Origin: Emticicia sp. BO119
Lineage (GTDB): Bacteria > Bacteroidota > Bacteroidia > Cytophagales > Spirosomataceae
Assembly: GCF_013912375.1 (NCBI RefSeq)
Contig: NZ_JACETV010000004.1
Span: 62,001 to 126,000 of the forward strand
Length of the DNA stretch: 64,000 nt
Direction of reading: 5' to 3'
How positions within the stretch are numbered: the stretch's first letter is position 1; every line of letters starts with the position of its first letter. The notes beneath the pieces were generated by a model. The model was given only the letters and a program-made list of their open reading frames with translations, did no database searches and was not told where the DNA came from. A program made the position numbers and the translations under genes. Below are positions 38,215 to 46,945 of this stretch, one piece after another.

Positions 38215-38821
38215 AAAAGTGTTCAATTGCTGATTCTACCATTCTTGCTTTACGGCTTGTGGCTTTTTTCAGCTTTCTCATATAGTCAGCCTTTCCAATT
38301 TCTATAGCACCGAAACGACGCACATTATCGTTGATGAATTGAGTATCTAATAGTTCAAACTTCTGCTTTTTTAATAATTCCATCAGATAATTAAACGCTA
38401 CTTTTGAGGCGTTTGGCTCGGTGTAAAACATTGACTCACCAAAAAAGGCCGCTCCAATAGATACCCCGTATAAACCACCTACCAAACGGTTATCTTTATA
38501 GGCTTCTATGCTATGAGCAAAGCCAATCTGATGCAGACTTGTATAGGCATCTATGATTTCTTCTGAAATCCAGGTCTCTTCCGAGTCTCTGCGTGGTTTA
38601 GAACACGCCTCCATTACTGCTCTGAAATTATGGTTTAAGCGAACTTCAAAAAGGTTTTTATTAATTACTGGTCTGAGAGATTTGGGTGGTTTGTAAGTAT
38701 CAATAGGTATAATAGCACGTGGGTCAGGAGAGTACCAGTAAAGTGTACCATCAGTATCGGCCATCGGGAAAATCCCGTTCATATAGCCATAAATTAAATC
38801 ATCAGCGGATAGTGTCGTCAT
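38204..38821 (-). CDS. aat: Leucyl/phenylalanyl-tRNA--protein transferase
   Basis: About 205 residues from the ATG at 38821 (MTTLSADDLIYGYMNGIFPMA); nine upstream codons are unlikely to be used. Signatures: GIFPMADTDGTLYWYSPDPRAIIP, ETWISEEIIDAYTSLHQIGFAHSIEAY, GGLYGVSIGAAFFGESMF and FELLDTQFINDN. It transfers Leu or Phe to N-terminal Lys/Arg of proteins, marking them for ClpS-ClpAP degradation (N-degron pathway). No clpS or clpA is nearby. Confidence 0.95.
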   Translation of the reverse strand: MTTLSADDLIYGYMNGIFPMADTDGTLYWYSPDPRAIIPIDTYKPPKSLRPVINKNLFEVRLNHNFRAVMEACSKPRRDSEETWISEEIIDAYTSLHQIGFAHSIEAYKDNRLVGGLYGVSIGAAFFGESMFYTEPNASKVAFNYLMELLKKQKFELLDTQFINDNVRRFGAIEIGKADYMRKLKKATSRKARMVESAIEHFFTS

Positions 38822-38906
38822 CTCTTTGCTTAGCAAGCATACTAACAAAGATAAGAAAAAAAATGAGAAAAACTATGGAAATCTGACATTTATTCAGCCG
38901 GAATTC

Positions 38907-39923
38907 TTAGTTTTTCTTTACCTTGGGCGATTCAAAAATCATCTTGCCACGCTCATCATATTCTCTTATTACATACGATTCAAAACCTGTATCAAAACAA
39001 TCTCTGCCATACTGTACTTCTTTTTTGCGCCGATTTCCGGTAGGATAATACTCTACCCATTGCCCTACTTTTACACTATCATCCATCATTCCATGCTCTG
39101 CCAATGTACCGCTCTCATTAAACAAAAAGTATTCGCCTGTTACTTTATCATAGTTTCGTGGAAGCACTTCTTTTATTTTCTTCTGCGATTCATCATAATA
39201 GCTGATATCTGCATCGCGTGCAAAGCCCTTTTCGTAGTATTCTTTATTAAGCAGATTATTATTTTTATCGTATAATTCCCAGCGCCCATGTTTCGTACCC
39301 ATATAATACCATCCCTCTTCTATCAGCAAATCACCCAAATACTTTTTATAGGGCCCATGCATCAAGTCATTTCTTTCTTTATCCCGACCTATTCCCTCTA
39401 CAATTCTGTTAGCCCTGTGGTCAAACCAATATAAATGACGGCTATACAAATCAGGTTGTTTGTATTCTCTTAGTGTATAAAATTCACTATAAGTCAACCT
39501 ACTACCACTACCTTGACGTAGAATCTGTTTTTCTACTCTCAAACCTTCATAATCACGGCCATTAAATTCTTTTTTGAGGCTTTTCAGCTCTTTCTTTACT
39601 TTTTTATACCCTTTTGCGATTTTTAACCCCAGATCTGGTAAAGTTTCAGTAGCAAATTTCTTCGCATCTTCAGGGTTTGAAATATTAAGATTCGGTGAGG
39701 ATAATGAACCATCTTTAGCTCCTAAATTAGAAGAAACGCCACCGGAAGCAGAAGCTCCTGCCGACAGTTTAGGGCCACCACTTACCTGAACAGCATCTTT
39801 TATAATATCTTTCGCCTTTCTTTTTTTTGCAGTCGGAACCGAGCTGGGAGGCGAAGTTTGTGCCACAGCTTCAAAGCCTGTCAGAAGGCCTGTACTTAAT
39901 ATAATTATTGGTAGAAATCTCAT
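38907..39923 (-). CDS. Secreted MORN-repeat (YwqK-like) protein
   Basis: A 338-residue protein with a signal peptide (PIIILSTGLLTGFEAVAQ), a Ser/Gly/Ala-rich linker (about 35-75) and a C-terminal series of MORN-variant repeats from about residue 190: GPYKKYLGDLLIEEGWYYMGTKHGRWELYDKNNN, GEYFLFNESGTLAEHGMMDDSVKVGQWVEYYPTGN. Such repeats form beta hairpins and are often labelled YwqK antitoxin-like, a name without functional meaning here. Probably an envelope protein of unknown function. It precedes aat by about 85 bp on the same strand. Confidence 0.8.
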   Translation of the reverse strand: MRFLPIIILSTGLLTGFEAVAQTSPPSSVPTAKKRKAKDIIKDAVQVSGGPKLSAGASASGGVSSNLGAKDGSLSSPNLNISNPEDAKKFATETLPDLGLKIAKGYKKVKKELKSLKKEFNGRDYEGLRVEKQILRQGSGSRLTYSEFYTLREYKQPDLYSRHLYWFDHRANRIVEGIGRDKERNDLMHGPYKKYLGDLLIEEGWYYMGTKHGRWELYDKNNNLLNKEYYEKGFARDADISYYDESQKKIKEVLPRNYDKVTGEYFLFNESGTLAEHGMMDDSVKVGQWVEYYPTGNRRKKEVQYGRDCFDTGFESYVIREYDERGKMIFESPKVKKN

Positions 39924-40052
39924 TATTAATAAACACCTTTCTCTTCTTTATACAAACGCCCATTGTCTGAAAAAATTTCAATCTTTTTCAGGACTTCATG
40001 ATTTTATGTAAAAATAACATCTTTCATGCCAGATTCTTGCATAAAGGCACAA

Positions 40053-40082
40053 AAAAAGCAGAAGCACATGCCTCTGCTTTTT
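40053..40082. terminator. Terminator of the DUF2911 gene
   Basis: AAAAAGCAGA pairs with TCTGCTTTTT, with a GC/GC pair inside; T runs on both strands. It follows the DUF2911 stop on the minus strand. Confidence 0.8.
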
Positions 40083-40103
40083 ATCACTACACTTACCTAA
40101 ACC

Positions 40104-40595
40104 CTAAAACTCCATGGGAACACTCACGCTTGTGGTATCCCAGGCGATGGTTAAAACCTTATCATCAGTAGTGATTGTTAGCTTTTCGACCGGAGTTGAT
40201 AATGTTTTAGTAGGTACTGTTACTTCTGCCACGTTTTTGTCTTTGATTTTCTCGTAGCCATAAGCACCCCATTGTTTCAACTCACTGTTTAATATGATTG
40301 TCCACTCTTTTTCTCCTAATTTAGAGAAAAGTGTATAAGTACCTGCTTTTACTGGCTTGCCACCAAATTTACCGTCTTTGGCAAAAGTGATTTCCGTTGC
40401 TTCATCTGCACCTGTTCTCCACACTGTTCCAAATTTTTCTAAGCCTCCAAAAATTACACGTCCTTTCTTTGATGGTTGTCCATAACTTACTTTCACGTTT
40501 TTACTTTCAGCTGTCACATGTGGACTTGCTTTTTGAGCAAAAACTAATGAAGTAATCGAAAATAAGAATGAGAGTAGTAATACTGTTTTTTTCAT
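40104..40595 (-). CDS. DUF2911 domain protein, secreted
   Basis: A 163-residue protein with a signal peptide (LLLSFLFSITSLVFAQKAS). The DUF2911 core reads VKVSYGQPSKKGRVIFGGLEKFGTVWRTGADEATEITFAKD, then GGKPVKAGTYTLFSKLGEKEWTIILN and a final beta region ending VPMEF. The family is common in Bacteroidota and has no assigned function; it is a small beta-rich periplasmic or surface protein. Single gene with its own terminator. Confidence 0.9.
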   Translation of the reverse strand: MKKTVLLLSFLFSITSLVFAQKASPHVTAESKNVKVSYGQPSKKGRVIFGGLEKFGTVWRTGADEATEITFAKDGKFGGKPVKAGTYTLFSKLGEKEWTIILNSELKQWGAYGYEKIKDKNVAEVTVPTKTLSTPVEKLTITTDDKVLTIAWDTTSVSVPMEF

Positions 40596-40673
40596 AGTAA
40601 AAAGTTAAATTAGTTATGGTATATGGATATTAACGAAAAACTATTGTGTTTAGTTTAAACACCCTGTTAAAAA

Positions 40674-41411
40674 TTATTCTTTGGTCTTTTCTGCAAATAA
40701 TTTTGCCATTTCCCGAGGATTGGTTGGTGTCGGATTAATCTTGTCAGACTCTACAAGACCGTCTCTCAAACGCACAATTCTATGAGAATACTTGGCAATA
40801 TCCTCTTCGTGAGTTACCATTACAATTGTATTGCCTTTTGAGTACAATTGGTCAAATAGCTCCATTATTTCATAAGAGGTCTTAGTATCTAAATTACCGG
40901 TAGGTTCATCGGCCAATAAGATACTTGGGTCGTTTACTAAAGCTCTGGCTATAGCTACACGCTGGCGTTGACCACCCGACAATTCATTAGGTTTATGGTG
41001 CGCTCTGTTTTCTAAGCCTACATTTTTGAGGGTTTGCATGGCTTTCTCTGTACGCTGAGATTTGGTATAACCTGCATAAATAAGTGGTAAAGCTACATTT
41101 TCTAAAGCAGATTGACGAGGCAAAAGGTTGAATGTCTGAAAAACGAAACCTATTTCTTTGTTTCTTACGTCAGCCAGTTCGTTCTCACTCATACTACTCA
41201 CATCCTGATTATTTAATACGTAACGCCCCCCTGTTGGTGAGTCTAAGCACCCGATGATATTCATAAGTGTGGATTTCCCCGAACCAGATGGCCCCATAAA
41301 CGCCACATATTCTCCTTTGTTTACTGAAATGGTAACTGACTTTAAAGCATCAATTATTTCGCTACCCATAATGTAGCGCTTAGAAATATTGGTAGTCTCA
41401 ATTATTTTCAT
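40674..41411 (-). CDS. ABC transporter ATP-binding protein, LolD/MacB type
   Basis: A 245-residue ATPase of the type VII exporter group: Walker [14 protein letters not shown]-loop [22 protein letters not shown] (the NLLP motif is typical of LolD/MacB), signature [15 protein letters not shown], Walker [13 protein letters not shown] and VTHEE. These ATPases drive lipoprotein release or mechanical extrusion with a FtsX-like permease. No permease gene is adjacent; the upstream neighbour is the large membrane/TPR protein, 81 bp away on the same strand. Confidence 0.92.
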   Translation of the reverse strand: MKIIETTNISKRYIMGSEIIDALKSVTISVNKGEYVAFMGPSGSGKSTLMNIIGCLDSPTGGRYVLNNQDVSSMSENELADVRNKEIGFVFQTFNLLPRQSALENVALPLIYAGYTKSQRTEKAMQTLKNVGLENRAHHKPNELSGGQRQRVAIARALVNDPSILLADEPTGNLDTKTSYEIMELFDQLYSKGNTIVMVTHEEDIAKYSHRIVRLRDGLVESDKINPTPTNPREMAKLFAEKTKE

Positions 41412-41492
41412 TAGTAATTATGAATGAGTGAGTACATGAGTGTATGGGGCATTTAGGTGCTACCCCACTATTTCAAATTCAAATATATTTCA

Positions 41493-44045
41493 TCATTCAA
41501 AACCAACCTTGTTTTTTTCCATCAATGCTTTTTGGGCTTGATAGGTGGAAAGAAACGCTTGATAATCGGTAGGGCTGCTTAAAGCGTGTAGTTTTTCAAG
41601 CCCTTCTTCAGCATAGTTTTCTACCCCTACTTTTAACGATTGCAATATGTACATTTTCAATAATGCCGTGCTATTGTCATTGACCTGTAAAGCCTTGAAA
41701 ATAAGGTTGTAGGCTTCATTCGGTTTTTTCAGTTTTGAATTATAAAAATCTACCGTTTTGCTGATAAGAACCGGGTTTAGCGGACTTATCGCTAAGGCCT
41801 TATCGTAATCAGCTTTGGCTTTAACATTTTTCAACAGCTCTTCTGCCTGTGCCTGCTGATATTCAGGAACACTCATTATATAATCTTGTTTTTGTAAAAC
41901 TTCAGCAGATGCTTTGTCTCCGGCCCTTGTCAGATGTACAATAGCTTTATCGACAACTCCTTGCTGTAAATACCACATCCCTACAACCTGATTATACAAT
42001 GGTTTTTTTCTGGTTGAGTCATTGGCAAGGACCGTCAGTCTTTTTAAACCTTCTATCTTATCTTCTCGATAATAATTCTGCGAGGCAATGGCAAATTCCA
42101 GATCCTCATAAAAACTCTCATTCCCTGTTTTTTGTTGAATCTTTTGTAAATCTATGCTTGAAAAGGGTATATTTGCCAAAGCTGCTGTAGTAAGGTTATA
42201 AATCAACGCAAATTGGCTGACATTCAATATTGAATCGCTTCCCGGTTTTATAATCCATGCATTGAAATCATTTTTTTCGTTATTCAATGCCGATAGATTG
42301 GCTAAAAGGCTCATTGAGGCATTTGTTGTTTGTCCACGTGCATTCTTCAGACCATTTTCTTTATTATACTTTAATTGGTATGCCAGCAAATTAGCCTCGG
42401 CCAAATCGCAATCTGTACAGTTTTCTTTAGCCCGGTTCAGATAATAAAATGTTGAGTCAGTTACCTTGGTTTTTTCATACAACCAGGCCAGATTGGTTAA
42501 TAACTGCTGACTCTCCGGGAACTTACGCACACCTTCCTGCAGGGTAAATAGCGCATCAAAAAACATATCCTTTTCCTGCAAAATCTTGCTTAATCCAGCA
42601 TAAGCAAAAGGGCTTGGGTTTTTCTCCAGAGAATTTTTCAGAAAAGCCCCTGTATTATCCTTATCATTTGCTTCCATTGCCAGTGTAGCCAGTGCGTAGT
42701 TAGACTTATGGTTGCGAATATCATTATGTGTAGCCTCTTTATAAAAGGCCTCAGCGTAAGAGAGGTCATTAGTTGCTTTATAAAAATCTGCTATCTGATT
42801 ATAATATCCTGCCTTAGCCTCATAATATACATAAAAGGTTTTTAATGAAAACAGCGTAACCACACCGACTAATGCGCCTAAACGAAATAATGAAAGTTCT
42901 AAAAACTGCGGGCGATACAAAATCCGGTGAATTGGGAGCCCTTTTTGTAAGGCTTGTATAAAATTAAGTATCACATACAAGAAAAAAGCAAAGCCCATTG
43001 TCAGATGTACGACTACTATAAAACTCTCAAAAGCATCAATTAACGGATCATTGCCTGTGGCGTAGGCAAGGCCGATAGTTGCTGATGCAATAATAGCCAG
43101 ACCCGCATACAACCATACACCAATGGTTCTGAAATTGAAATGAGCAGACTCATCGGCAATATTTCTGAAACCCCATACCCCTAAAACAGTTGAAATAACA
43201 TATAAAACAAGCGGGCTTATGGCAAGGATATTCCAGTCGATGTATTTATGTTTCTCTAAAAACATCAAGAGAATATTCAGCAGATAGATACTCGAAATAA
43301 TGAGAAATTGATTTAGTGAGCTTTTGCCTCTGATACCTGAGTTTGAGATAACCCAAACCAGTGATGCCACAATTTCATGTGCAATTAACAGTATAAACAG
43401 CACTGTAAAGACAATTGCCGATAAAAAGCTATAAGAGGCAATAGCCAAAAAAGGATGACTTATCTTTGAAAAATACTGAATAACCCCAATCAAAACGGTA
43501 TTCAATAAAAGAAACCATGAAAATCGTTGAATGAAACTGGTTTTGATAGCAAAATTATTGAAGTAGAAAGCTAATCCGGCAACTACAGCGAAAGCTATCA
43601 GAAAACCTGTTTGATTTGTAAGGTTGAAAACATTCTCTAATCTGAAAGTAATCAATACTCCTGCTAAAGCTACCATACCCCCTAAAAACCAGTAACGAGG
43701 TAAAGCACAAAAAGCAGACATTAGCAGATTAAGCCCTATTACAAAAAAAACCAGAAAAACATAGGTTGCCCAGGTATTGGTTTGCATTATCGAAGCTAAA
43801 AAACGCTCTTTTACTAAATAGTTATTCCCATGAACAGTATATTTTAGCTGTCCGTCTGAGAAACTATCGGTAATGGTCGGAATTTCATCTAATTCGCTGA
43901 GGGTATCCCAATGAATTACATTTTCAAGACCTTGATACTTATAAACTCCTAACAGTGCTAACGATAGCAGTAAAGCGATTAAAATACACAAACATATTAA
44001 CTTTTCTGTTTTAGACCAATTTTGCCAAAAAACTAAACGATACAT
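41493..44045 (-). CDS. Large polytopic membrane protein with C-terminal TPR repeats
   Basis: An 850-residue protein I do not recognise by name. About ten or eleven hydrophobic helices fill residues 15-405 (for example LICLCILIALLLSLALLGVY, TWATYVFLVFFVIGLNLLMS, SLFRLGALVGVVTLFSLKTFY). A series of TPR-like helix pairs follows from about 420 to 830 (AEAFYKEATHNDIRNHKSNYALATLAMEAN; LLTNLAWLYEKTKVTDSTFYYLNRAKEN; DYDKALAISPLNPVLISKTVDFYN). The TPR half would be outside or inside the membrane according to helix count, which I cannot fix. It probably shares a transcript with the LolD-type ATPase. The start at 44045 faces the parS/DnaA-box region. Confidence 0.8.
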   Translation of the reverse strand: MYRLVFWQNWSKTEKLICLCILIALLLSLALLGVYKYQGLENVIHWDTLSELDEIPTITDSFSDGQLKYTVHGNNYLVKERFLASIMQTNTWATYVFLVFFVIGLNLLMSAFCALPRYWFLGGMVALAGVLITFRLENVFNLTNQTGFLIAFAVVAGLAFYFNNFAIKTSFIQRFSWFLLLNTVLIGVIQYFSKISHPFLAIASYSFLSAIVFTVLFILLIAHEIVASLVWVISNSGIRGKSSLNQFLIISSIYLLNILLMFLEKHKYIDWNILAISPLVLYVISTVLGVWGFRNIADESAHFNFRTIGVWLYAGLAIIASATIGLAYATGNDPLIDAFESFIVVVHLTMGFAFFLYVILNFIQALQKGLPIHRILYRPQFLELSLFRLGALVGVVTLFSLKTFYVYYEAKAGYYNQIADFYKATNDLSYAEAFYKEATHNDIRNHKSNYALATLAMEANDKDNTGAFLKNSLEKNPSPFAYAGLSKILQEKDMFFDALFTLQEGVRKFPESQQLLTNLAWLYEKTKVTDSTFYYLNRAKENCTDCDLAEANLLAYQLKYNKENGLKNARGQTTNASMSLLANLSALNNEKNDFNAWIIKPGSDSILNVSQFALIYNLTTAALANIPFSSIDLQKIQQKTGNESFYEDLEFAIASQNYYREDKIEGLKRLTVLANDSTRKKPLYNQVVGMWYLQQGVVDKAIVHLTRAGDKASAEVLQKQDYIMSVPEYQQAQAEELLKNVKAKADYDKALAISPLNPVLISKTVDFYNSKLKKPNEAYNLIFKALQVNDNSTALLKMYILQSLKVGVENYAEEGLEKLHALSSPTDYQAFLSTYQAQKALMEKNKVGFE

Positions 44046-44059
44046 AGACGATTAGAAAG

Positions 44060-44075
44060 TTTTCCACGTGAAACA
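44060..44075. promoter_or_regulatory. parS-like site
   Basis: TTTTCCACGTGAAACA differs at one position from the B. subtilis spo0J parS sequence and at two from the palindromic consensus TGTTTCACGTGAAACA. It lies in the 142-bp divergent spacer, immediately before two DnaA boxes. ParB binding is an inference. Confidence 0.5.
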
Positions 44076-44080
44076 CCCAC

Positions 44081-44100
44081 TTATCCACAGGTTATTCACA
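44081..44100 (+). promoter_or_regulatory. Two tandem DnaA boxes
   Basis: TTATCCACA (44081-44089) and TTATTCACA (44092-44100) both match TTATNCACA exactly, in the same orientation and 11 bp apart, about one helical turn. The pair together with the adjacent parS-like site suggests a replication-related locus; a DnaA-regulated promoter is the simpler alternative. Confidence 0.5.
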
Positions 44101-44130
44101 CATCATGATAAATATTTGAGCCGTGAAGAT

Positions 44131-44149
44131 AACGCAAAATCTTTGCGTT
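44131..44149. promoter_or_regulatory. Operator-like palindrome ahead of the phosphatidylserine decarboxylase gene
   Basis: AACGCAAAATCTTTGCGTT has perfect 8-bp arms around ATC. It ends 3 bp before a -7 element, TATATTTG (44153-44160), so a protein bound here would cover the promoter of the following gene. Confidence 0.5.
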
Positions 44150-44187
44150 GATTATATTTGTGCTTTTAAAAAACCAGCAGACTGACA

Positions 44188-44847
44188 ATGACACTACACA
44201 AAGAGGGTACAGGAACCATTTCTCTAACAATTATCGGCTTAGTAATTCTTAATGGATTAATACGGTACTTCTTGCCAGACAATGCCCTTGTGCATGCTAT
44301 ACTCTTGGGTGTAAGTATCGTTTTACTGATTATCGTTCTTCAATTTTTCCGTAAGCCTACCCGCCGGACAACCATTCATTCCAAACACGTCATTGCTCCT
44401 GCTGACGGCAAAGTGGTGGTGATTGAAGAGGTGGTAGAAACTGAATATTTCAACGGCCCTCGCAGACAGGTATCTATCTTTATGTCGCCTATTAATGTCC
44501 ATATCAATTTTAACCCTATTTCTGGTATTGTTTCTTACTTTAAATATCATGCCGGGAAATACCTGGTAGCCTGGCATCCTAAGTCGAGCACAGATAACGA
44601 AAGAACAACCATTGTAGTAAAACATGAGAATGGCACAGAAGTACTTTTCCGCCAGATAGCCGGGGCTTTGGCTCGTCGTTTATGCTGGTATGTAAAAGAA
44701 GGACAAAAAGTAGAGCAGGGCACCGAATTCGGCTTTATTAAATTCGGGTCAAGAATTGATATTTTCTTACCTCTTGATGCTAAAATTCTGGTTAATATTG
44801 ACGACCGCCCGGTAGGCGGAGAAACCGTGATTGCCGAACTGGCCTGA
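44188..44847 (+). CDS. Phosphatidylserine decarboxylase-family protein
   Basis: A 219-residue, archaeal-type (short) phosphatidylserine decarboxylase proenzyme. Two hydrophobic segments at the N-terminus (about 12-55) anchor it; the core shows APADGKVVVIEEV, VSIFMSPINVHINFNPISG and the self-cleavage site FIKFGSRIDIFLP, where cleavage at Gly-Ser near residue 188 would create the pyruvoyl cofactor. It makes phosphatidylethanolamine in the inner membrane. No phosphatidylserine synthase gene is adjacent. The promoter carries an operator-like palindrome. Confidence 0.93.
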   Translation: MTLHKEGTGTISLTIIGLVILNGLIRYFLPDNALVHAILLGVSIVLLIIVLQFFRKPTRRTTIHSKHVIAPADGKVVVIEEVVETEYFNGPRRQVSIFMSPINVHINFNPISGIVSYFKYHAGKYLVAWHPKSSTDNERTTIVVKHENGTEVLFRQIAGALARRLCWYVKEGQKVEQGTEFGFIKFGSRIDIFLPLDAKILVNIDDRPVGGETVIAELA

Positions 44848-45139
44848 TTAAATCATTTTAATATTTACTATATTTTCTTTCTTAACTGAATCTATCATCT
44901 ACCTAATGCCAATTATTCTGGTTAAGATATAGCTTTCAATTATACCTTATCCGGGTTTATTCGGCTCAATGCCCGCTATCTTTTTTAAATCAGAAAATAC
45001 GTTTTACTGATTTTCTGAGAATTAACTCCTCTTCCAAAATATTTAGGTTATTTATTCATCCATTGATGCCTTGAAATTATTAAATTGAGGCTTCGTTTTA
45101 TGATAAACATTATTTTTTATCTAAAAAATATACCAAACA
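44848..45139. other. 292-bp intergenic region, hairpin only
   Basis: No gene. TCAGAAAAT (44990-44998) and ATTTTCTGA (45010-45018) form a perfect 9-bp stem with an 11-nt loop but no T tract; it may help end the decarboxylase transcript. Confidence 0.4.
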
Positions 45140-46564
45140 ATGGCTGCCTGTCGACTAAACAAGTTTTACAAATTATTGGTGCTCGCCTCTTTAAGCGTAG
45201 TAGTAATTATTTCCTGCTCAAAAGAAGATATAATTACTCCCATAAAATCTGCTGTTCCGAATGATGCCTTACCCAATATAAAAGTGAGAGGCAATGAAAA
45301 TTATCTGAAGCAAACCTCTGATTATATTTATGACCAGGAAAAAATTAAAACTTTTGAACTGATTATTCCAAGAGATGACCTGGCAAAAATAGATGACAAT
45401 CCTACCCTGGAAGAATATGTAGAAGGTGCTTTGGTATTTGAGGGCGACACCATCAGCCCGGTTGGAGTGCGATATAAGGGTTCGGTTGGAGCTTTTGCCG
45501 GCTGTTTATCAGACCCCGACTGGGGACACCCTGCAGGACGAAAAGTTTGTGAAAAGCTAAGCATGCAAATAAAAATCAACTGGAATGGTCGAAAAGAGCG
45601 TTTTTTCGACCTGAACAAACTGCAATTTCACGCACAAAATTATGATAAATCGCAGCTCCGTGAACGCCTGGCGTATTGGCTTTTTGGTCAGATGGGTGTC
45701 CCGTCCCCTCGCACAGTTCATGCCAGGCTAATTATTAACAAAAAATATTCGGGTCTCTACGGTCTTGTAGAAGAAATTGATAATCGCTTTGCTGAATATT
45801 TTTATACGGAGGGAAAAGGGAATATTTACAAGGAAGTATGGCCGATAAAGCCGACTGGTGAAATTCAGCCTGATAAGGCTTTTATAGACGCCCTGAAAAC
45901 CAATGAGGAAGAGCAGAATATCAGCCTGATCAAAGAATTTGGCCAGGCGATTGTAGCTTCTAATTCTTCAAATACTAAAGACGTGGTAAGAAAATATATG
46001 CAAATCAATGAACTACTTTCATATATTGTGGTAGATAGAGCCATCAGGCATGACGATGGCCCGTTTCATTGGTATTGTAGTGATGAAACAGTTAATTCTT
46101 GTTTCAACCATAATTATTATTGGTTTGAAGACAAAAAAAACAAAAGAATGCACCTTATTCCGTGGGATATGGATGGTGCTTTTGAGCAGGTACTACTCAC
46201 CTCTAATCCATATACTGGTATGGCAGATAAATTAGGAGAAATATCGAATAACTGTATGCCTTTTAATTTTGGAGCAGGTCGAAGGCAACGTTCTGCTTCT
46301 TGCGACAAGCTAACGGCTGCATGGCTAAGTTTTGGACAAGAATATAATAGTATAAAAAATGACTTTCTGAATAATTTTATAAAAAATGACAAAATACTTT
46401 TCCAGTTAGATACCTGGGCAAAACAGATTGAACCGTTTATTATTGAGGCTGATGCGATTCATAATAAAGGTATTGAGAGAGAAACAAGTAAAAAAACAAC
46501 TACTGTTATTGTTTGGGAAAATGCGAGAAATGCGTTAAGAAGCCAGGTAAAAGGTATTTTATAA
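45140..46564 (+). CDS. CotH kinase family lipoprotein
   Basis: A 474-residue protein with a lipoprotein signal ending IISC (Cys26). The CotH kinase fold follows: FELIIPRDDLAKID, VGVRYKGSVG, DLNKLQFHAQNYDKSQLRERLAYWLFGQMGVPSPRTVHARLIIN, YGLVEEIDNRF, and the probable metal-binding MHLIPWDMDGAF near residue 345. CotH proteins are atypical protein kinases first known from spore coats; related proteins in bacteria without spores are surface or periplasmic and of unknown substrate. Some cysteines (AGCLSDPD, VCEKLS, WYCSDETVNSCF, NNCMPF, SASCDK) could form disulphides. Single gene. Confidence 0.9.
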   Translation: MAACRLNKFYKLLVLASLSVVVIISCSKEDIITPIKSAVPNDALPNIKVRGNENYLKQTSDYIYDQEKIKTFELIIPRDDLAKIDDNPTLEEYVEGALVFEGDTISPVGVRYKGSVGAFAGCLSDPDWGHPAGRKVCEKLSMQIKINWNGRKERFFDLNKLQFHAQNYDKSQLRERLAYWLFGQMGVPSPRTVHARLIINKKYSGLYGLVEEIDNRFAEYFYTEGKGNIYKEVWPIKPTGEIQPDKAFIDALKTNEEEQNISLIKEFGQAIVASNSSNTKDVVRKYMQINELLSYIVVDRAIRHDDGPFHWYCSDETVNSCFNHNYYWFEDKKNKRMHLIPWDMDGAFEQVLLTSNPYTGMADKLGEISNNCMPFNFGAGRRQRSASCDKLTAAWLSFGQEYNSIKNDFLNNFIKNDKILFQLDTWAKQIEPFIIEADAIHNKGIERETSKKTTTVIVWENARNALRSQVKGIL

Positions 46565-46594
46565 TTTTTTTAATCTGTTACACTCTAAACCCCG

Positions 46595-46945
46595 ATGGCT
46601 CAGCATAACGATACCGGAAATAAAGCAGAAGAAATGGCTGCGACATTTCTTCTAAAGAAAGGATATAGTATTCTTGACAGAAACTATGTATTTGGAAAAG
46701 GCGAAATAGATATTATTGCGTTGAAAGACAACTGGCTGGTTTTTATAGAAGTACGAGCCCGCTCAGAAGTTGTTTATGGTTTTCCTGAGCAAACCATCTC
46801 TAAAGCCAAAGCCAGTCTTATCATGAAAACAGCGGAAAACTATATTTATCAGAAAGACTGGCGCGGCAAAATCCGTTTTGATATTATAGCCATTGTTGTC
46901 GGTCAAAACTTTGAAATCCGGCAATTTGAAGATGTATTCTTCTAA
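46595..46945 (+). CDS. YraN family (UPF0102) endonuclease-like protein
   Basis: A 116-residue protein with the YraN pattern: [50 protein letters not shown], containing the nuclease-like E-x-D...ExR/K core, then INKAKASLI-type [18 protein letters not shown]. The family resembles Holliday-junction resolvases but has no proven role. It ends 4 bp inside the convergent ruvB, a Holliday-junction helicase subunit; this convergence may be coincidental. Confidence 0.93.
   Translation: MAQHNDTGNKAEEMAATFLLKKGYSILDRNYVFGKGEIDIIALKDNWLVFIEVRARSEVVYGFPEQTISKAKASLIMKTAENYIYQKDWRGKIRFDIIAIVVGQNFEIRQFEDVFF

Noticed and set aside
46942-46945. yraN-ruvB overlap as a functional recombination module
   Set aside because: The genes converge and overlap by four bases only; the arrangement does not imply co-regulation.
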